From the NCBI GenBank assembly GCA_004369085.1, contig ML210151.1:103270-167269 (forward strand): 64,000 nucleotides of DNA, read 5' to 3'. Positions 45,979-55,900 of this stretch are shown here, piece after piece (the stretch's first letter is position 1; each line of letters starts with the position of its first letter). The notes under the pieces were generated by a model. That model ran no database searches. It saw nothing but the letters and a program-made list of their open reading frames with translations, and was not told the origin of the DNA. The DNA is from Coprinopsis marcescibilis (taxonomy: Eukaryota; Basidiomycota; Agaricomycetes; Agaricales; Psathyrellaceae). A program made the translations under genes and the position numbers.

Positions 45979-47711
45979 TCACCCATTAGCGTAAAAAGGC
46001 TGCGAGTTCTGAGATCTCCGGTAGTGGGGCCATCGTTCTATGATGGTCTCTTCGCTCAGAATAGTTTGCGAAAACGATCCCGGCCCAACTTTGGGTCCGA
46101 TTCCAAAAGCTGTTGTTCCAACATTTTCTTCAACATCAAACACCACCTCCCGAGAAAAAGACTCCGGCTGTTGTGCTCCTCTGCGATATAGCCCCGCGCC
46201 AGAAAGAACTTCAGTGTTCTCCAGATGCACGTACTCTTGGTCTGCTGTTCTCGTTTCAGGAAGGTCGCCCGCGACGTAAGGAGGTGGACTTGGGGAGCGG
46301 TCAATCTCCCGATTCAACGTTCTGTACTGTCCTCTGTCCGTGTTATTGTTGAGTTCTGTCTGCAAAAGACCGTCGAGTCAACACAGGGATCAGACTCAGA
46401 GGAGCAAAGTTGTATCTTACCTCCAGCACGCCTTGAAACGCGCCCGCGCCCTTTCCAAATCCAGAATCCAAATGCCAGGACGGCCAGCACCAGTGCAAGA
46501 CCAGCAAGCACACCCCCAACAATTGCTCCAACTGGAGCCGCGGGCTGTCTGTCACGATTATCCAGAGCAGGATCGAGAAGCGACACGTCGAAGGATGGTT
46601 TGGCGGACAGGTTGGGGAACGCGGGCGTGTATGTAACGTGGTCGAAAATGAATTCCTGGTTATCGATCGAAGTTAGGTTGGCTGTAAGCGTGTGCTCCCC
46701 TGGATCTAACCCAGTGAACTCGACAAGTAATAGGTTTTGGGTATTGTCGGATAAGTGTTGGGGATACATCTTGGAAGTTCTGGGCTGTCACTGTAAAGTT
46801 TTTGACATCCGGGGGACGATCGTCAATAACGAATGCAACGTTGAGAGAACCGCTTCTCCCGAGGTCCTCCACGCCGTATACATGAATACTGGTGCTTGAA
46901 AAGTGCTTTAGTTCCGACCCACTGAGTCAGAGGACACCGTTATCCCTCTATCAAGTACGAGTCGCACCTGAGAACTTGAACCGGAATCCGCTCCCCACTG
47001 TTGAAGTTCGATGCGTACCACTGTTGAAGTTCGATGCGTACCACTTCTAAATGGAAGATGCTGCACCATAGACGGACTGGCGTCGAACCCAATGGTCTTC
47101 TGAGCCCAAGGTCCAAAGTAGAATATCTCCGAGAGGTAGTTATCGTCGACAACGATCGTGGTCTGGTCGTTGTACCTGTCCTGGTTCCCACCAGTAACGA
47201 CTGAAAAGTCAACTTCGGCGTACGTAGGTCCTACAAATTGCATCTCAAGTCGATCATCGGGGTCCGTCATTTAGTGTTGGCGTTGTAAACCACTGCCTGC
47301 TATAGCGAATGTTGTATGATAGGTCTCCAGGGGTTGTTAAATTTATCTAGCCTTCTGCAGCGTCTATTCGCCACGACGGCACGATATCCCAATAAAACCC
47401 TCTGGTCTTGCTGTTCTGAACCAGTGTAACCCCGAAAGTGATACGCATGTTCCTGTTATTCAACTTGTAAGCTAAAATGATGTGCGTGTAAAACGGGTAA
47501 TCTTTGCGAACGCTACGCTACCTTGAAACGCTACCAATAGAGTCACGGACTCGTCTCGAAAACCAGTCGTGCCCGTGGCCGTAGCGTTATACAATGCCAG
47601 ACGGTTAGGGTTCATGTCGAGCCAGTTTGGCGTTCCCGTGGGTGCATTTCGGTAGGTGAAAATAGGAGAGGTGTTGTCGTAGATTAGTATTAGTTCGCTC
47701 TTAGCAGACAT
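45979..47711 (-). pseudogene. Membrane-protein paralogue 3, disrupted
   Basis: Starts MSAKSELILIYDNTSPIFTY and ends with a tail of family type (SPSPPPYVAGDLPETR...). The order matches paralogue 1: QWFTTPTLND, IVVDDNYLSEIFYFGPWAQ, GVEDLGRSGSLNVAFVID, VEFTGLDPGEHTLTANLTSI and a membrane helix (VGAIVGGVLAGLALVLAVLA). Lesions seen: an in-frame TAG at 47347-47349 where paralogue 1 has Trp; a frame change near 47262; an exact 23-bp tandem duplication (46995-47017 and 47018-47040) that shifts the frame; and another frame change near 46750. Four independent breaks make a functional protein unlikely. It is closer to paralogue 1 than to paralogue 2 and lies in the same orientation. Confidence 0.85.
46995..47040. 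repeat. Exact 23-bp tandem duplication
   Basis: CCACTGTTGAAGTTCGATGC plus GTA occurs twice head to tail inside the coding sequence of paralogue 3. The copies are identical, so the event is recent. Confidence 0.95.
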
Positions 47712-47995
47712 AAAGGTTCTGAGCAGTAAGCAATATTTAGGAACGATAAGGCGGGCTGGCGTCGATTAACCCCTCTGAGAACAACGGTCGGGCGCCGCGG
47801 GTCAAAGACTTAAAAAGTGTTTCGGGTATGGGCGCGCCACCGGGCAGCATGGGTTACAGCCTCCGATTTTTCGGAGTACAGGGAAGAAGCGATTGGGTCT
47901 AAAAAATCATTGCGTACAATCATCTATTCACTATTCACGGTGGCACCAGCGTTTTTCAGAACATCATCTACCCATCAACGTACCTAACAACAAGT

Positions 47996-50785
47996 TCATC
48001 TCCTGTCCGAGTCAACTCCAGCCTCTCTCATACTTTTGATGACCATCCTCCACCTCCGCATCACCACCACATCAGGAATCCTTTCACTGCCAACCCAGTC
48101 TTCCAACCAGGCCACAAACCGCTCGTACTCATCCACAGGTCCGGGGACACGTTTGTGATCTGCATCCACAGTTCCACCATCCAACCCATCTGAATCGCCC
48201 TTACTACGGCCCTTCAAATTCGAAAGCCCCTGCACCACCGGCCCCTCGACACTAACTTCCCCCCAGAGTACCATCGCAACCGCCAAAGTGCTCTCACTGG
48301 GCTTCAACCCAAGATGCCGCATCCACGCCATAGTCAGGGCCACCTCCACCGTCCTGTTGGTCACAGCTAACAAACAGAGATAGTTGAAAAAGTTGCTGTT
48401 GTTGAGGACGATGTGAGGGTAATGAGGACGTGGTTCCATTCGATCGGGGGATGAGGGAACCCAGCGGTACACCTCCCGACCTGGCTGGAATTTGAAGCGT
48501 TCCATCTTCAAGGAGGGGAGTGCGACGCCTAATCCAGAGATACCTCCGTCAGAGTCCCAGCCTTGGCGGACGGCGCGAGCTGGAGCTTGGACATCGGCCA
48601 ATCTTCGACAAGTGGAATCTTGCTCCATCCCAAACAGAACCTGAAGGAATATTTCCCGAGCGGTATCTTCAGGTCGCTTATCCCTCCATAAACCGCCATG
48701 GTATGGCTTAGGTCCTCCATAGTCTGGATGCCCCAGCAAGGTATACATAGCTTCCGCAGACCGGGCTCTTTCCCCAAACCCGGCGTCCAACACAAACCCA
48801 CTCTGTTCGTCCCCCTTCCCAGCAAGCCGTTTGCGCTGTAGCTTGAAGTACCTCGAGATCTGCGTCCGAACGGACCTCTCGTTCATGAGCACCGCCATCC
48901 TTGTGCTTTGCAGCATGATGTTGAGGGTTTCGTTGGTTTGCAAGACACCGTACAGCGGGAACATGTGGTCCCATAATTGTACGGCTGCATCTGGCCGACC
49001 CGCGCGTTTGAGGCTGACCATCCATTCGTTGACCGAAATGGTGCCGAGCCGCACGGATTTGCGGAACCCGAGCGAATGACTGTATTCCCGTGGTGCTGCA
49101 CCGTGAGGTCTCCAAGCGAACCGTTCGAGCAGGTCAAACGCTTCGTGAGGCCGTCCACATCTCGTCCAGATCTGCGCGCCAATCGTGATGCTCATGCGAT
49201 CCAGCTGCAAGCCGCTTTTGTTAATCAGGAATTCCCAATACTTGAGTGCCTGGTTGAAGCTCCTGCGGAAGACGAGACCACGGAGAAGGATCGTGTACGT
49301 GGCCAAGGTGGGATTGAGTTGGACTGAGGTCTTTGAATCTACGGGGCTGTTGGTGAGCTGATGGAACAACTTGATGAAATGGTATGTGGACAATGTCCGC
49401 TCGTTGGCTGCAGAGTGTAATGCTGCAGAAACGTCGTAAATGTCGATTTGATCCTTTTTTCTGATGACTTTAGCGGGAAGTTGAGCTTCATGCGTGTCTG
49501 GTAACTCGGTGTCGGGCGGGGAGGAAGTCGTTGTCAACGTTTTGAAGACAGTCTTCATAGCGTCAGTTCGTTGCTGTGACCCGAGATATAGCGTGTTGGC
49601 CCGGATCGCAGGATTCGAAGTGTCGTTGGGGATCTCGATCCGTGTTGTCTCTTCGTCGGACTGGACACTCGCTTGAACGGCTTCCCATGACTTTTCGACC
49701 ATGTGGCGACCTTTGCTTGCCCGTTTACTGGACCAGTTTCCACTGTGAACGGCTTCCTTGCGCCAGAAACGTAAAAACGCTTCGTGATGCTCTGTAAGCG
49801 GAGTAAAATTCTCCAGGGCCATTTGCGACCGGAGGAAACCCAGCAGGTAGGGGGAAAGGAGTTGATCTTGGGCAAAAGAAGAGTGGTGGTCGATAACTGC
49901 TGGTGTTGAAAATAGAAGGGCAGAATAGGTGTCTGGGTGGATTTTGACGAATGGTTCTGTGGATTCGGATCCTTCGGGATGCGATACCTGTCCCAGTCGC
50001 TTGATGACTGAGATCACATAGTTCGAATAGGCTGTGGAATGCTTTGGGGTGAAAGCTAGAGCACTGAGGAAAAGGTTGTAATGCAACTCGTGGGATGCGT
50101 TACTGCCCATAGAAAGCATGGCGGTCGCGTTGTGATCAAGTTGGGAGCTAAGCTCTGGGCCTTGCGAGGAAGAGGGAAATGTAGGGCAGAGGATGGGATG
50201 GCCAAGCGATAGGAATTCGTCGACCACGGTTTTGAGAGGGACGAGGAGGTTGCGACTTGCAAGGTGAGCGGCAGAAAAGATTAGCGCAGGAGGTTTAAGG
50301 TGGATGGGGAGCAGAGGGAGATTGTGCCTTAGGATGTCCATCATCATATCCGTTGCTTCCCCGTAGGTCTGAACCCTGTGGGCTAAAATGTGTAAAACTA
50401 GCCATTCGGGTAGGGTTGCGGAATCAGGCGTGCTGGAAGAATCCGCGTCTTTCTTTGAATTGTTCGGGATGGTGCTGACGATATCCTTCAGGGGCTGTTG
50501 GCCAAGTATTGACTTCCACTCGAGATAGTCACGAAACGGTACCGACGTGTGTTGTAACGCCGATAGTTGTGTACCCTTCTGAGATCCAAGAAGCGATATC
50601 AAGGACCAGACCCCATCATTCGTCCCTTCCTGAAGTCTTCGTACGGTGGCTGAGATGAACTTCTGCCGACTTCTGTCTACAGGTGAAGTCGACGTTCCGA
50701 ACTGACACCGTTGGCAATGAGGTTGGCGTGGCTTAAGCAGCCATTTATGTCTCCATGAACGAAACAAAATAACATGACATGACAT
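47996..50785 (-). CDS. Large single-exon protein, probably mitochondrial, PPR-like
   Basis: 929 residues without introns, which stands out here. The start region MSCHVILFRSWRHKWLLKPR is basic and lacks acidic residues until after position 30, as in mitochondrial presequences. The body is helical, with pentatricopeptide-like pairs, for example LNPTLATYTILLRGLVFRRS followed by FNQALKYWEFLINKSGLQLD and GRPHEAFDLLERF, and later NFFNYLCLLAVTNRTVEVAL. This suits an RNA-binding factor for mitochondrial transcript processing or translation; the family usually shows such degenerate repeats in fungi. The exact target is unknown. Three overlapping ATGs (ATGTCATGTCATG) occur at the start; only the first gives this frame. 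Confidence 0.7.
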   Translation of the reverse strand: MSCHVILFRSWRHKWLLKPRQPHCQRCQFGTSTSPVDRSRQKFISATVRRLQEGTNDGVWSLISLLGSQKGTQLSALQHTSVPFRDYLEWKSILGQQPLKDIVSTIPNNSKKDADSSSTPDSATLPEWLVLHILAHRVQTYGEATDMMMDILRHNLPLLPIHLKPPALIFSAAHLASRNLLVPLKTVVDEFLSLGHPILCPTFPSSSQGPELSSQLDHNATAMLSMGSNASHELHYNLFLSALAFTPKHSTAYSNYVISVIKRLGQVSHPEGSESTEPFVKIHPDTYSALLFSTPAVIDHHSSFAQDQLLSPYLLGFLRSQMALENFTPLTEHHEAFLRFWRKEAVHSGNWSSKRASKGRHMVEKSWEAVQASVQSDEETTRIEIPNDTSNPAIRANTLYLGSQQRTDAMKTVFKTLTTTSSPPDTELPDTHEAQLPAKVIRKKDQIDIYDVSAALHSAANERTLSTYHFIKLFHQLTNSPVDSKTSVQLNPTLATYTILLRGLVFRRSFNQALKYWEFLINKSGLQLDRMSITIGAQIWTRCGRPHEAFDLLERFAWRPHGAAPREYSHSLGFRKSVRLGTISVNEWMVSLKRAGRPDAAVQLWDHMFPLYGVLQTNETLNIMLQSTRMAVLMNERSVRTQISRYFKLQRKRLAGKGDEQSGFVLDAGFGERARSAEAMYTLLGHPDYGGPKPYHGGLWRDKRPEDTAREIFLQVLFGMEQDSTCRRLADVQAPARAVRQGWDSDGGISGLGVALPSLKMERFKFQPGREVYRWVPSSPDRMEPRPHYPHIVLNNSNFFNYLCLLAVTNRTVEVALTMAWMRHLGLKPSESTLAVAMVLWGEVSVEGPVVQGLSNLKGRSKGDSDGLDGGTVDADHKRVPGPVDEYERFVAWLEDWVGSERIPDVVVMRRWRMVIKSMREAGVDSDRR

Positions 50786-51214
50786 GCGCGGTGTATGAGG
50801 ATTTTATCATAGAGCTGCAGCCGTTATTGCAGCCTAAAGCACAATTTTTGAGGAAGAAACTCGGCGACAGTGACGAGTCACGTACCAATGGTGCTTTATA
50901 GCGGCGCCTACTGTCAAGTCCGACGCTTCAGAATTGACGCCTCTAGACTTGAACATATCCTCAGTCTACACTTCCCAAATTTCGTTAATAAGAGCTTACC
51001 AGCCGTTGTTCGTCGTCGGCGCGTCCAAATGTGCTGTGATGGTCAGGACCAAAGTTGTTTGTGGTGGTCATAGCGCAAGCCGCTGACAAATACGCGCAAA
51101 TATCGCGCAAAAATACGGTTCAACCAGCCAAGACAGCACAGCACTCGTTTCACCCTAACCACCATCTGGTTTAGACCCCTTCGACTGGAGATCTAGGAAG
51201 ATAGAGGCAATAAT
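50786..51214. other. Divergent promoter region, PPR-like gene / SR protein gene
   Basis: 429 bp between opposite start codons, with short GCGCAAATA/CGCGCAAAAATA direct repeats near 51090-51115. No gene. Confidence 0.45.
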
Positions 51215-52405
51215 ATGGCAAGGATCCTGTTTGTTAGTGGATTTCACCCGTCCACTCGTGCTAGGGACCTGGCGTACGAATTTGAACGGTTAGTGGCAAC
51301 ATGAGCTAGTTCCTCCACAGCAGCAGGAGTCTGATATTGAGGTTTTCAGATTTGGGCCCCTTGTTCGTTGCGACGTCCCAGCGCCCCGGAATCCCCATGC
51401 AGCATCGAATCCGTGAGTTACAAGTTCCAACCCCTCGCCTTGTCCGACTTTTTGCGTTTCGTTGGCCGTAAAATCGGGGACGTGGCGACCGCGGAACAAC
51501 GACGGGGAATGCGAGTTACAGCCGAGTTGCACCACGGTATATTCGAAAATACGCAACGGACCTCGCTCGAACATCCTCTGCATCTCGATGGATCGGCCCT
51601 GTGCCCTATGAAACCCAAAACTTGTGGTTTCGCTTGTACGATTCGAGGTCGACTGTTTCAGAATCAAGCGACCGTTCCGTGCCCCTTTTACTTCTTGTTA
51701 CGATTATCGGGGAACCCAGCAGAGAAGACCGCGGTGGTTCCGGATTCTACGTTTCGATTTCGCTTTCCGCTTCCGAACGAACGATCGCTCAACGACCTCG
51801 AACTCGCAGCTATGCCTTTGTCGAATTCCGAAGCACAAGAGATGCTGAAGACGCGTATTACGATATGTAGGTTCTTTGTTTCATGTGTCATCCTCGGAAA
51901 CTAATCACTTTGGGCCGTAGGCATGGTCGATACTTTGAAGGATCTCGTTTAAACATTCAGGTATGGCTTCTGTGCTCCACTACCCTCGCTGGTGTTAACA
52001 CCCGTTCAGTGGGCGAAGAACCCTCCGTCTTCTGTTTGGCGTTATGATCGCCGCTCTCCTCCCCGTCGCACCCGGTCTCGTTCTCCCCCGCCACCACCCC
52101 GCAGAAGGGACCCTCGGGATCGTGACTATGACCGAGAACGTGACTACGACCGTGACCGTGATCGTGAGCGGGACCGCGACCGCGACTTCGATCGCCGTCG
52201 TCGTTCCCGCAGTCCAGACCGACGTCGTTCCCCTACGCCCGAACGTAGAGTGGACAGGGTGGACAGCCGAAGGGATCGTGCTCGTACTCCTCCCCCTCCC
52301 GTAACCGCCGTCGCTGGGGATCGCGAAATGATCAACAAAAGCAATGGTGACGTTCCCCGAGACCGTGAGCGAGACCGAGCCCGTACTCCTCCCTATGACC
52401 ACTGA
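51215..52405 (+). CDS. SR-type splicing factor (one RRM plus RS/RD tail)
   Basis: Exons 51215-51288, 51350-51412, 51810-51866, 51921-51960 and 52010-52405; 209 residues. The RRM covers residues ~3-80: RNP2 is ILFVSGF and the RNP1 region reads NPYAFVEFRSTRDAEDA, followed by MHGRYFEGSRLNIQWAK. The tail is Arg/Ser/Pro-rich (RRSPPRRTRSRSPPPPPRR), then alternating Arg-Asp (DYDRERDYDRDRDRERDRD), then RS dipeptides. This is the layout of SR proteins, which bind exonic enhancers and recruit the spliceosome in the nucleus. The second intron is 397 nt, seven times the local norm, and falls between RNP2 and RNP1, where SR genes often keep regulatory poison exons. Confidence 0.88.
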
Positions 52406-52954
52406 AGACGTTGAGGTAGCCGATGATCCATCTCTTGACCAAGTCTGAAGCATGGCTTGAAGAACAGTTTCTTCTACTCATCATTTTATGAAGACCTTTC
52501 GCACGCATGTTTATCTTTATGCCTCTTTCTATCTTCTTACTGTATATTTTCATTATCCACCCTTTCGTATAACATTTCTTCTCCTACATTCATTTATTGA
52601 TGCGAAGTCTATTAGACCACCCTGTAATCGCTCTGCTGACATTGAACAACCAGACCAAATTTCTTGTCGAAGCAGATGCCATTAAGCCACCAAGGCAAAC
52701 AGGGTCGCACCCTCATTTTGCAGTTCAAAGATGCATGTGCGAGACACGAGAGTCAAATGTTGGGTATTCTATTCTTGTATCGATCGCTCCACTTCACTTC
52801 ACTGTGCCAGCCTCTCTCTCTTCGACCCATCTGTCAACCCCTACTTCATTCAATTTCTTGACACGAGAAACCCGCCCTTTTCCCTGCGGTATGTTCGATT
52901 TCTACCCTCACAAATCTGAACTAACTGCTGCCTTTCAGCTACCCAAACTCGTAT
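52406..52954. other. Intergenic
   Basis: T-rich 3' region of the SR gene, then the upstream region of the kinase. A CTGCCTTTCAG acceptor-like sequence just before the kinase ATG may mark a 5'UTR intron. Confidence 0.45.
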
Positions 52955-55900
52955 ATGACTTCCAGACCAAGTAACTCTGGTGGTCGAGGTAGCCCCAGTT
53001 CCATGTTGTCCAGAGGAAGTAACACTGCGCAGAGCGCCTCAGGAAGGCCTGCGCGTCACGCCTCTATTGCAAATCGCCAAGTTCAAACCCCTTCGCCCGT
53101 CCAGGCAGCGCCTTTTGGCAAAGGAGGGCAGACGGTACACGGATTCCTCGGGACAGATAGCATGCCTCAATTCCGCCCATCATCCAGACAGAGGTCAACC
53201 ACGGATTCGGCGTTGCTGGATCCCCTCTCATCGACTTTCTCGACGACGAGGTTGAGTGCGGCGAGCATGCAGATCGGTCGTCCACTGTCAAACCACCTCG
53301 AGTATATGGGCTCGCAAGGCAATCCTGACCCAAGGGATAAGGCGCATACTCATCGCGGCACCTTTTTGCCAATGGCGAGGAGGAGGTCTATTTCCCCGCA
53401 TAGCAGTATGTTGTTGGCTTGACTTGCGATGTGAGTAGCAGAGAGCTAACATCTGCCGGAATAGATATGCTTCCAGAGACCTTCCGTCCATCTACCAACG
53501 TGTTCGATCAGAAAACGATCCAGCCGAGACCTTGGCAGAACGATGGTGGTGCGGAGGGAGCTCCAGAGGAAGTATCAAGGGAAGCGTCCTGGTGCAGCGA
53601 CAAACCTGTGCCCCCCGAACAAACCACAACGTATCAGAACACAGAAACCGTAGGACCAACACTACCTACTTCCAACTTCTTCAAGTTATTGATCAATTCT
53701 ATTCACAGTCGGTCAAAGATGCTATAAAGTCAATCGCCAAGGTCACGGCTGAAGTTGTGGTGAAGATTCTCGAAACCGGTGTCCTGGAATACATTCCAAT
53801 TCCTGGATTAGGAATCCTTGCGAAAGGTCTCGTGCGTATCTGGCAAGTAGTCAAAGAAATATCTGTGAGTACATGTCCCTTAGAAATCGCATTTTGTTGC
53901 CTAATCTCCGTTCCAGAATAATCGACTGCGTTTACTGCGCTTGACACAAAGATGCGCGGTTCTTTTGCTCAACATCAAGCGAGATGTCGAATCAGCAGGG
54001 GAAAGGGTACAAGTGTCGTGCAGAAATGCCCTTGATACCTTGGAAGGGTATGTATCCTATGCACGCATGCTCAACACAGTTCTAATAATCGCCCGTTCAG
54101 TGCCTTTGACAAGGTACTTCAGCTCGCCCAAAGTCAAATGCACACCCCCTTCCTTCAACGCCTTCTGGGCGGTGGAAACATGGACGAGAAATTCGAGGAG
54201 TGCGACGAGGAGCTGAACAGTTCACTCCGCCTGTTCTCGGTATGTACCCCAATACGTCCATCTCTCCCATGCTGGACGGAAACTTAATACATTAATGCAC
54301 AGCTTACAGTTCAGTTCAACACCATGAAGTTGGTTTTGGAAACGACGGATAATCTTCGTCAACAAAACGAAGAATTGATGCTGCAAAACAACCAGTTGTA
54401 TAATATGTTCACACTATCCTCTTCTCCGCAGATACGAGCTTCCGTCAACGTTAGTGCCCCATGCAGTTTGACTCATATATGTTTGATTGACTTTCTGTGG
54501 TAGAGATCCCCGTCTCCTAGCTACGGGTTTCCAGAGTCCTCTGAAAGGCGTCTTTCGATATCCGAGTCGGCATCTGTGAATCCCCCAGACATCAGGCGAT
54601 CGGTTTCTCTGAACCAGAGCGGCTCGGTTCATCGTCCAACAGCATCATCACTAAAGAAGCAGGTCGTCCAAAAGACGGTATCTGAAGCGCATCCAACCTC
54701 TGGCCTCGCTCGTTCAGCTCGTAAACCAAGCTCTCGGCTTGTCAAGGAAGGGAAGAGGGACCACGGCGAAGACCCCATCGAGAAAATAAAACAGCATCAG
54801 CGTCTTCAAAATGAATTCGACAAACAATCAGATGTGGAAGACATGCGAGAAATTATTCGCGAAACCTTGGCTGAAGGGAAGGATTCCTTTGTGATCAAGC
54901 TGTTTCAAATCGACAGCAAGGATTTTCCTCAAGCAATCATGGTTCTTGAACATGAGCTGAGGGAGTACCATGCTGGACGGCGCCAGTTGCCGGCTGAAGA
55001 CAGTCAGATTCAGCAAGAGCTAATTCAGCGAGGGGTTGATGCGATGAAGAGGACGACGAGGGATGAGGACATGGTGCGGCCCGAGTGGACCATCAACAAG
55101 TTTGTCCACATCCTGGTCGTATTTATGGTTCATAGGCTGACCGCCTTCTTAGATTCACGATAACTGAACTCGAAACCATCGGATATGGTTCTTTTTCGAC
55201 TGTGCGCAAGGCAGTCTGGAATGAACAGACGGTTGCGATCAAGATTCTTTCCCCAAAGACCAAGCGAAGCGTATTCGAGAATGAGATGAGGATATGGAAG
55301 GCTTTGGTTCATCCCAACATCCTTCCCCTGTTCGGTGCCAGCAACGCAACCGAGGAGCCGTTATTCTTTGTCAGTTTATACGCGCAACATGGGAACCTTG
55401 TCGACTTTCTGCAAGCGATTCGGCAAAGAGACTTGGAAGGCGTGTTTGGCCCAATGCTCAAAGAACAGTCAACCCCGGTTGGCCAACCTCGTAAGAGGAC
55501 TTCGGCGCAGTCGGTTGGGATGAGGGAGCAGGCGCATCATAACCGATGGAATGTTGAGAGGAGTCCACAAGAGGGAGAATTGGAGAGATTTTATACTCTT
55601 CCCCTTTCGAAGAGCGAAAGTAAATTCAATCACTGTCATATCTTGAAGGAAGGGGATTTGTACGGGTTTATGATTGATATTGCAAAGGGTATGGAGTATC
55701 TTCATGAAAACGGAGTCCTTCATGGCGACCTAAAGGTGTGTTTTTCTGTGAAAGCGGTCGGTCGTCAGGTGGCTCATAGACATTACTACAGGCTTCTAAT
55801 GTCTTGGTGAATGACGATTTGACGTGTATCCTATCAGATTTTGGACAGAGCGAACGGAGAAACGATATATATCGTGCGAGTGGTTGGACACCAAGTAAGC

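Noticed and set aside
51368..51904. 178-codon ORF through the long SR intron
   Set aside because: Lies in a different frame from the RRM and has no motif; the spliced model gives a complete RRM.
52044..52453. Long frames opposite and beside the RS tail
   Set aside because: Shadows of the repetitive Arg-Asp/Arg-Ser coding sequence.
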